From: Candidatus Bipolaricaulota bacterium
GTDB lineage: Bacteria; Bipolaricaulota; Bipolaricaulia; UBA7950; UBA9294
DNA length: 18,380 nucleotides
Assembly (NCBI GenBank): GCA_015485945.1
Contig: WFSM01000051.1
Span: 1-18,380, forward strand
Direction: 5' to 3'
In this document: positions 14,933 to 18,380 of the stretch, one piece after another
Position numbering within the stretch: the stretch's first letter is position 1
How the letters are laid out: every line of letters begins with the position of its first letter
Made by a program: the position numbers and the translations under genes
Notes under the pieces: generated by a model
What the model was told of the DNA's origin: nothing
The model's input: only the letters and a program-made list of their open reading frames with translations
Database searches by the model: none

Positions 14933-14957
14933 CCCGCCTACTATAAAAGCAGGCGGG
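14933..14957. promoter_or_regulatory. Palindrome over the -10 box of the ATPase promoter, possible operator
   Basis: An inverted repeat CCCGCCT (14933-14939) and AGGCGGG (14951-14957) flanks the 11-base segment that contains the -10 hexamer. Each half is seven bases with no mismatch. A protein bound here would block the promoter. The RNA could not form this hairpin in full, because the start lies near its downstream edge, so a DNA operator is more likely than an RNA structure. Confidence 0.45.
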
Positions 14958-14969
14958 CTGATCAAGCAA
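14940..14969 (-). promoter_or_regulatory. Promoter of the V/A-ATPase operon
   Basis: Read on the minus strand: -35 TTGCTT (14969-14964), 18-nt spacer, -10 TATAGT (14945-14940). This places the transcription start near 14933, about 24 bases before the first ATG. The -35 box and the spacer length match the promoter of the PKD-domain gene at 3932-3961. Confidence 0.6.
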
Positions 14970-15051
14970 ACTAACCAATTACGCATCATACTCCTCCGCA
15001 TCAATAAGGTCAAGAGATGGCAGCGCCCACCGTAAGACGGGAGACGGATGG

Positions 15052-15081
15052 GGCATTACGTGGTTACATCGGCGTAATGCC
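15052..15081. repeat. Nine-base-pair hairpin in the gene-free region
   Basis: GGCATTACG (15052-15060) pairs exactly with CGTAATGCC (15073-15081) across a 12-base loop. There is no T-run on either side, so it is not an intrinsic terminator. The flanking 14970-15250 stretch has no credible gene; the open frame beginning at 15017 has no ribosome site and no protein-like character. Confidence 0.5.
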
Positions 15082-15250
15082 TCAAGAGAGTATGTTACCG
15101 ATGGAAGTCATTGCCTCAGAATTTAGGTTACTCATCGCGCCCTCCAGGTTACGCAGGTTCTCCTCCGTTCGATGGCGTATCTTAACCGGATTAAGGCTCA
15201 GATATCAGATAAACGGCTTACAAGCATTCATAAAATCCCTCCGCTGGATA

Positions 15251-15270
15251 CCCCACAGCTTGCTGCGGGG
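15251..15270. repeat. Boundary palindrome, copy 1
   Basis: CCCC(15251-15254) pairs with GGGG (15267-15270); after an A/C mismatch, CAG (15256-15258) pairs with CTG (15263-15265) around CTTG. It is the left member of the direct pair with 15581-15600. Confidence 0.6.
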
Positions 15271-15344
15271 AGGAAAGCGGAGATTCGCCACCGACGAATC
15301 GGTTTGTTGTTTGTCCGGACTGCATGAAACCTGCGCCAGAGAGC

Positions 15345-15393
15345 GTCGGGCCCCCCGGTAGAGTAGGACTCCACCGGGCAAGCAAGACCCGAC
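15345..15393. repeat. Nested hairpin inside the palindrome-bounded element
   Basis: An outer stem GTCGGG (15345-15350) with CCCGAC (15388-15393) encloses an inner stem CCCGGT (15354-15359) with ACCGGG (15373-15378). After one A/C mismatch the inner stem continues as GAGT (15361-15364) with ACTC (15368-15371) around AGG. The nested structure could be an RNA fold or two palindromes inserted one in the other. Confidence 0.5.
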
Positions 15394-15405
15394 ACCACAA
15401 GATGC

Positions 15406-15431
15406 CGTCGGGCATGAAGCCCGACGTTACG
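15406..15431 (-). repeat. CGTAACGTCG-headed palindrome, copy 1
   Basis: Read on the minus strand it begins CGTAACGTCG (15431-15422). It forms an 8-bp stem (15406-15413 with 15419-15426) around a 5-base loop. The same head, stem length and loop length recur at 18291-18316, and apparently at 18360 to the window end, where the middle bases of the stem differ but remain paired. Confidence 0.6.
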
Positions 15432-15457
15432 GGAAACAGCAGCTTCCGTAGCGTTCA

Positions 15458-15482
15458 CCCCATGAAAGAAGGTTTCACGGGG
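15458..15482. repeat. Hairpin with CCCC/GGGG ends inside the element
   Basis: CCCC (15458-15461) pairs with GGGG (15479-15482). After an A/C mismatch, TGAAA (15463-15467) pairs with TTTCA (15473-15477) around a 5-base loop, GAAGG. The CCCC-plus-mismatch design echoes the boundary palindrome at 15251. Confidence 0.5.
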
Positions 15483-15580
15483 CAAGCATTGTGTGCGACG
15501 TTGGTTTCCTGTGTCCGTGTGGCGACAGGGCGATACTTCAACCTTCACCATAAGGATCAACCCCGGTTAGACCTCTAATG

Positions 15581-15600
15581 CCCCGTAGCTTGCTGCGGGG
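15581..15600. repeat. Boundary palindrome, copy 2
   Basis: CCCCG (15581-15585) pairs with CGGGG (15596-15600); a T-G wobble and AG/CT continue the stem around CTTG. On the plus strand it is followed by TTATTTACTTGTTT, so it could also act as a weak terminator for anything transcribed rightward through the element. From 15601 to 15748 nothing further was recognised. Confidence 0.6.
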
Positions 15601-15748
15601 TTATTTACTTGTTTCCTTCTTCACATCAGGTGAAGCAATCGCCTTTCTGGTAAGGGGCTTAGTCCGATCACAGTACTTCCGTACCTTAGTCCCTACTCTC
15701 GTTCCGTGCCAATGGCGGCGTGATGAGAAAGTTGTGTTCCCGAGTTTA

Positions 15749-16954
15749 TCAGTGCCCAGCGCGGCGGTCGCCGGTAACCGCGAATCCAACGGCCGCAGTA
15801 ATACCCAATACCGCGATCGCTCCCCACAGAATCACCGGTGTGTGCGCGAACGCGTCGAACAGGAACCCACCGATGAACGGGCCGGCCGACCACCCCATCG
15901 ACTCGGCGAGCCCGAAGAATCCCATGTATCTGCCCGTCCGATCCGGCGGCGCCATATCAGCCACGGTGGTGGTCGCGCTCGGTGAGAACAGGACCTCGCC
16001 GGTGGTGATTACGACCATCAATACCAGAAGAAGCACGTAGGAGTGGACGAGCCCAACCGCAAAGTAGCCTCCGGCGAAGAACAGGCTGCCTGCGACTAAC
16101 GCGCGCCGGATTCCAATCCGACGTGCGATCCGCACCGCTGGCCATTGGAACAGCACGACCACGATCCCGTTCAGGGTGTACAGGAACCCGAGCTGGACAT
16201 CGCTGATTCCGATGATCGTAGTAACGAACACGGATAGCGTGCTCGCGAATTGCCCCATTACTAAAAACAGCGCCAGGCTGAACAGGCAGAACAGGAGAAA
16301 TTTTGTGTCCTTACCGGCGGCGAGAACCTGGCGAAGCACGAATCGCTCTGTCTCCCGCACCCGCAGTGACTCGCTCGCGAACAGCAAGATCAATATCATC
16401 CCAATTCCAGTGGCGGCGGCAGTGAGGACGAACAGAAGCGAGTACGAGATCGCGATCAAGAACCCACCCAATGCCGGCCCGATTGCCCACCCCGCATTTC
16501 CCCCGATACGCAGCACCCCGAATGCCTCCACCCGTTTATCCGGCGGAACGATGTCGGCGACCATCGCACTCAGGGCCGGCTGGCTGACCGCACCAGCGAG
16601 CCGGACGAGGAGGAATGCGAGGGCAAGAATGAGATAGTCCGCCTTGACGTATACCAATCCGGCCATTCCAAGAAACAGCACGGACCTTATTCCAAGCGTG
16701 ATTGCGATCAGCGGCTTGCGTCCGAGGCGATCCGTCAATTCCCCGCCAATGATGCGTCCGGCGGCGCTCACCCCAGCGGAGACGAGCATAATCGTTCCCA
16801 CCACGCCCATTGACACACCGAGAACGCGGTAAAAGTACAAACTCACAAACGGCATCGCTGCCCCGAATCCGGCAGCAACGATCATCTGGACGAAAAACAG
16901 CGTCCATAACCGGCGATCGTAGACAGCGATTAGAGATCGTAACCGGGCAATCAC
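15749..16954 (-). CDS. MFS transporter, DHA1-like
   Basis: A 401-residue inner-membrane protein with about 12 hydrophobic segments, of the Major Facilitator Superfamily, driven by a proton or other ion gradient. The motif-A loop between segments 2 and 3 is GGELTDRLGRKP (70-81), and the first segment reads FFVQMIVAAGFGAAMPFVSLYF. A second related loop (ARRIGIRRAL) lies at the start of the second half, as expected. Overall character resembles drug or sugar exporters, but the substrate cannot be read. The start is GTG 16954, three bases after the DUF554 stop, with GGGAG upstream; the two genes form one unit. The stop TGA is followed in frame by TAA. It is not obviously linked to the ATPase operon beyond direction. 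Confidence 0.92.
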   Translation of the reverse strand: MIARLRSLIAVYDRRLWTLFFVQMIVAAGFGAAMPFVSLYFYRVLGVSMGVVGTIMLVSAGVSAAGRIIGGELTDRLGRKPLIAITLGIRSVLFLGMAGLVYVKADYLILALAFLLVRLAGAVSQPALSAMVADIVPPDKRVEAFGVLRIGGNAGWAIGPALGGFLIAISYSLLFVLTAAATGIGMILILLFASESLRVRETERFVLRQVLAAGKDTKFLLFCLFSLALFLVMGQFASTLSVFVTTIIGISDVQLGFLYTLNGIVVVLFQWPAVRIARRIGIRRALVAGSLFFAGGYFAVGLVHSYVLLLVLMVVITTGEVLFSPSATTTVADMAPPDRTGRYMGFFGLAESMGWSAGPFIGGFLFDAFAHTPVILWGAIAVLGITAAVGFAVTGDRRAGH

Positions 16955-16957
16955 TGT

Positions 16958-17668
16958 CTAACTCCCAAGCACGTGGAACAGTATTGCGAGCGCCGGGGCA
17001 AACGCGAGCGCCGGCAGCAAGTCACCCGCCTTCAAATCCCGTAGGTTGAGGAGTTTAAGCGCGAGGGCGATCAGGATAACCCCGCCGGCGGCGTCCAGTT
17101 CAGCAAGCGGCGGAGAGGCGGTGGTTATCGCGGTGCCAGCCCCGGTGGCGAAAAAATGGGCGACAAGGCTGATCCCCCCTTGGTAGACGAGAATCACCAG
17201 TGCGGAGAAGAACACCCCCGGCCCAAGCCCGGCCACGAGGATTACCGACGAGATTCCGTCCATCACCGCCTTGATCCCGAGGAGTTGCCAATCGCCGTAC
17301 AGCCCGTCGCGCAGTGCACCGATCAGAGCAAGCGGGCCGACGCAAAACAGCAGGCTTGCGGTGACGAACCCTTGGGGAATGGTACCGTGGGCGAGCGCGG
17401 GGAATCGGCGTTCTATCACCTCTCCCAAGTTCATCAGGCGGTCTTCGATTGACAGGACAGTGCCGATCCCGCCGCCGATTATTAGGGACAGGAGCAAGAC
17501 AAGTACGTTCTGTGTCTCCAGTGCGAGCTTCACCCCGAGAACGACGGTAACAAGTCCGATTGCTGCGGTGAAGAACCCGCTTACCCGGTCGGGAATCTTC
17601 CTCCCAAGGAGAAGGCCAATCGTGCTCCCAAGGATGACTGTGCCCACGTTTATCCACGTTCCGATCAT
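16958..17668 (-). CDS. DUF554 family membrane protein (YdfK/YqgA-like)
   Basis: A 236-residue integral membrane protein. It begins MIGTWINVGTVILGSTIGLLLGRKIPDR, the clear family signature, and contains about seven hydrophobic segments, with the conserved VTASLLFCVGPLALIGALRDGL...LLGIKAVMDGISSV (about 103-140). The function is unknown; the family has been proposed to be a small transporter, without proof known to me. The length is normal. ATG 17668 has only a weak AGGAT ahead of it. On the minus strand TTGTCC and TAGGAT stand 17 bases apart, with TAGGAT six bases before the ATG. A transcript from it would start at or next to the start codon (leaderless). It is followed after three bases by the MFS gene. 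Confidence 0.9.
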   Translation of the reverse strand: MIGTWINVGTVILGSTIGLLLGRKIPDRVSGFFTAAIGLVTVVLGVKLALETQNVLVLLLSLIIGGGIGTVLSIEDRLMNLGEVIERRFPALAHGTIPQGFVTASLLFCVGPLALIGALRDGLYGDWQLLGIKAVMDGISSVILVAGLGPGVFFSALVILVYQGGISLVAHFFATGAGTAITTASPPLAELDAAGGVILIALALKLLNLRDLKAGDLLPALAFAPALAILFHVLGS

Positions 17669-17709
17669 GCGGTTATCCTATCCGCGGAACTGGTCCGGGA
17701 CAACTCTGA

Positions 17710-17738
17710 TTGCCGCAAGAAGTCTTGGGTCTTATACT
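17710..17738 (+). promoter_or_regulatory. Promoter of the MntA/HepT module
   Basis: -35 TTGCCG (17710-17715), exactly 17 bases, -10 TATACT (17733-17738), about 40 bases before the mntA ATG. CCTATCC (17677-17683) and GGATAGG (17759-17765) form inverted arms on either side and could be binding sites for autoregulation; that part is inference. Confidence 0.55.
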
Positions 17739-17777
17739 CAAGCCGTGACTAAATCCCGGGATAGGCGGTGAAGCAAG

Positions 17778-18074
17778 ATGACCAATGTAGACCGGATAAC
17801 GGCCGTACTGCGTGAACATCTCCCCGAACTGCGGGACAAGTTTCATGTGGCTGGAATCGCGGTCTTCGGTTCATACGCCCGTGGGGATCAAGGGGACGCA
17901 AGCGACATCGATCTGCTAGTCGAGTTGAGCGCGCCACTCGGCTGGGAGTTTGTCGATCTACATCGCTATTTGGAGAAATTACTCGCGGTGCGGGTGGATC
18001 TGCTCACCGTTAATGCCGTAAAGCGAAAGCCGCTGTTGTGGCGGTCGATTCAGGAGGATCTAATCCGTGTCTAA
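17778..18074 (+). CDS. mntA: MntA-type nucleotidyltransferase antitoxin
   Basis: A 98-residue minimal nucleotidyltransferase. The fold signature G-S-x10-D-x-D is complete: G31 S32 in FGSYARG, D43 and D45 in SDIDLLVEL, with a third acidic residue D74 in RVDLLTV. In characterised MntA/HepT pairs the nucleotidyltransferase is the antitoxin and adds AMP groups to a tyrosine of the HepT RNase, silencing it. All catalytic residues are kept here, so it should be active. ATG 17778 follows GGCGGTGA. The stop at 18072-18074 overlaps the GTG start of hepT (18067), the usual arrangement. The partner toxin appears damaged. Confidence 0.92.
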   Translation: MTNVDRITAVLREHLPELRDKFHVAGIAVFGSYARGDQGDASDIDLLVELSAPLGWEFVDLHRYLEKLLAVRVDLLTVNAVKRKPLLWRSIQEDLIRV

Positions 18075-18288
18075 ACGTGATCCGAGGCTGTTCGTGGCGG
18101 AGATGATCGTGGCATGTGACAAGATAGGAAGATTTATATCAGGGCTGCAGGAAGCAGATTTCTATAACAATGAGCTTGTGCAGGATGCGGTGCTGCGCAA
18201 TCTGGAAGTTATCGGGGAAGCGGCGCGGCAATCGTCGGACAACGTGCGCAACCGCTATCCGTATGTACCGTGGACGAGAGTAGCCTCG
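18067..18288 (+). pseudogene. hepT: HepT-type toxin, C-terminus replaced by repeat DNA
   Basis: GTG 18067 overlaps mntA by eight bases. The first 74 codons read as HepT (DUF86): SKRDPRLFVAEMIVACDKI, then DAVLRNLEVIGEAARQ and RYPYVPWTRVAS. In the family the next residues are the helix with the RNase motif R-x4-H-x-Y. Here, after codon 74 (about 18288), the frame stays open but reads SDVTSHTRCDATS..., which is translated palindromic repeat and not HepT. The active-site arginine, histidine and modified tyrosine are therefore missing from what can be seen. The remaining part of hepT may resume beyond the right edge. A sequence rearrangement or a repeat-caused assembly error is also possible. Confidence 0.75.
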
Positions 18289-18290
18289 GA

Positions 18291-18316
18291 CGTAACGTCG
18301 CACACAAGGTGCGACG
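18291..18316 (+). repeat. CGTAACGTCG-headed palindrome, copy 2
   Basis: Head CGTAACGTCG at 18291-18300. An 8-bp perfect stem, CGTCGCAC (18296-18303) with GTGCGACG (18309-18316), surrounds a 5-base loop, ACAAG. It begins two bases after the last HepT-like codon. Confidence 0.65.
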
Positions 18317-18359
18317 CTACTTCCACTTCGCTATCGTCACTCTGCTACCACCGCTCTTT

Positions 18360-18380
18360 CGTAACGTCGGAGTTTATCTC
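18360..18380 (+). repeat. CGTAACGTCG-headed palindrome, copy 3, cut by window edge
   Basis: Head CGTAACGTCG at 18360-18369, left arm CGTCGGAG (18365-18372), 5-base loop TTTAT (18373-18377), and the first three bases CTC (18378-18380) of the expected right arm. It starts 69 bases after the start of copy 2. The design of copies 1 and 2 predicts that the next bases outside the window are CGACG. Confidence 0.55.

Larger units (their letters stand above)
15251..15600. mobile_element. Palindrome-bounded element, probably an IS200/IS605-type or REP-cluster relic
   Basis: Two 20-base imperfect palindromes in the same orientation, 15251-15270 and 15581-15600, match at 18 of 20 positions (CCCC, a short stem around CTTG, GGGG). 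Direct copies of a subterminal hairpin are how IS200/IS605 elements and their short non-autonomous derivatives are bounded. Hairpins of this form (CCCC..AGCTTGCT..GGGG) are also known to me as repeats near REP-associated tyrosine transposases; that is from memory. The 310 bases between hold at least four further hairpins and no transposase. The open frames on both strands here look like chance translations of repeats. Confidence 0.5.

Noticed and set aside
15017..15361. A 114-codon plus-strand frame
   Set aside because: No ribosome site, no recognisable fold, and it runs into repeat palindromes.
15228..15578. Overlapping frames on both strands in the palindrome cluster
   Set aside because: The translations are of hairpins (for example PAASCGV and RNVGLHA), of the kind produced by repeats; not convincing as a TnpB remnant.
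15251..15600. CRISPR array
   Set aside because: The palindromes differ from each other, spacing is irregular, and there are no regular spacers or cas genes.

Overview
The window reads as chromosomal DNA of a bacterium with a moderately high GC content. It has tightly packed, often overlapping genes, mostly with good Shine-Dalgarno sequences. A c-di-GMP-I (GEMM) riboswitch, an MntA/HepT toxin-antitoxin pair and Sec-type signal peptides argue for Bacteria. The V/A-type ATPase and the archaeal-type phosphoglycerate mutase are typical of deep-branching or anaerobic/thermophilic bacterial lineages. Bipolaricaulota (Acetothermia) would fit, but that is a guess and the sequence does not prove it.

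Layout. (1) 1-827, minus: the N-terminal part of a dihydrolipoamide dehydrogenase, cut by the left edge. (2) 888-2121, plus: a candidate promoter, a complete GEMM-type c-di-GMP riboswitch, a membrane-anchored or secreted subtilisin-like protease whose AUG lies inside the closing stem of the riboswitch, and a hairpin after the stop. (3) 2257-2895, plus: a TalC-type transaldolase. (4) 3098-3910, minus: an exported protein with a transglutaminase-like region that has lost its cysteine, followed by a PKD domain. (5) 4209-5447, minus: cofactor-independent phosphoglycerate mutase of the ApgM type. (6) 5577-14909, minus: a complete V/A-type ATPase operon in transcription order H(G)-C-I-K2-K1-F-E-A-B-D, ending in a universal stress protein. 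(7) 14910-15748: no gene. It holds the ATPase promoter with a palindrome over the -10 box, then a cluster of hairpins between two direct copies of a 20-nt imperfect palindrome, probably a palindromic mobile-element relic or REP cluster. (8) 15749-17668, minus: a two-gene unit of a DUF554 membrane protein and an MFS transporter. (9) 17710-18380, plus: an MntA/HepT module whose HepT reading frame loses its family sequence at about 18288, where palindromic repeats begin.

How the parts work together. The ATPase operon encodes every subunit needed for a rotary V/A-ATPase, and many of its genes overlap by 4-23 nt, implying translational coupling. It carries two proteolipid genes in tandem. K1 keeps the ion-carrying glutamate (E109), while K2 has glycine at exactly that position. 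If both enter the rotor ring, the ring would carry fewer ions per turn. This would be a two-gene counterpart of the four-helix proteolipids of eukaryotes and Enterococcus, in which one hairpin lost its carboxylate.

Most notable observations: the glutamate-less second proteolipid; the c-di-GMP riboswitch that hides the start codon of an extracytoplasmic protease; a family of 8-bp-stem, 5-nt-loop palindromes with a shared CGTAACGTCG head, found in the gene-free region and at the break in hepT; and the degenerate transglutaminase-PKD protein.
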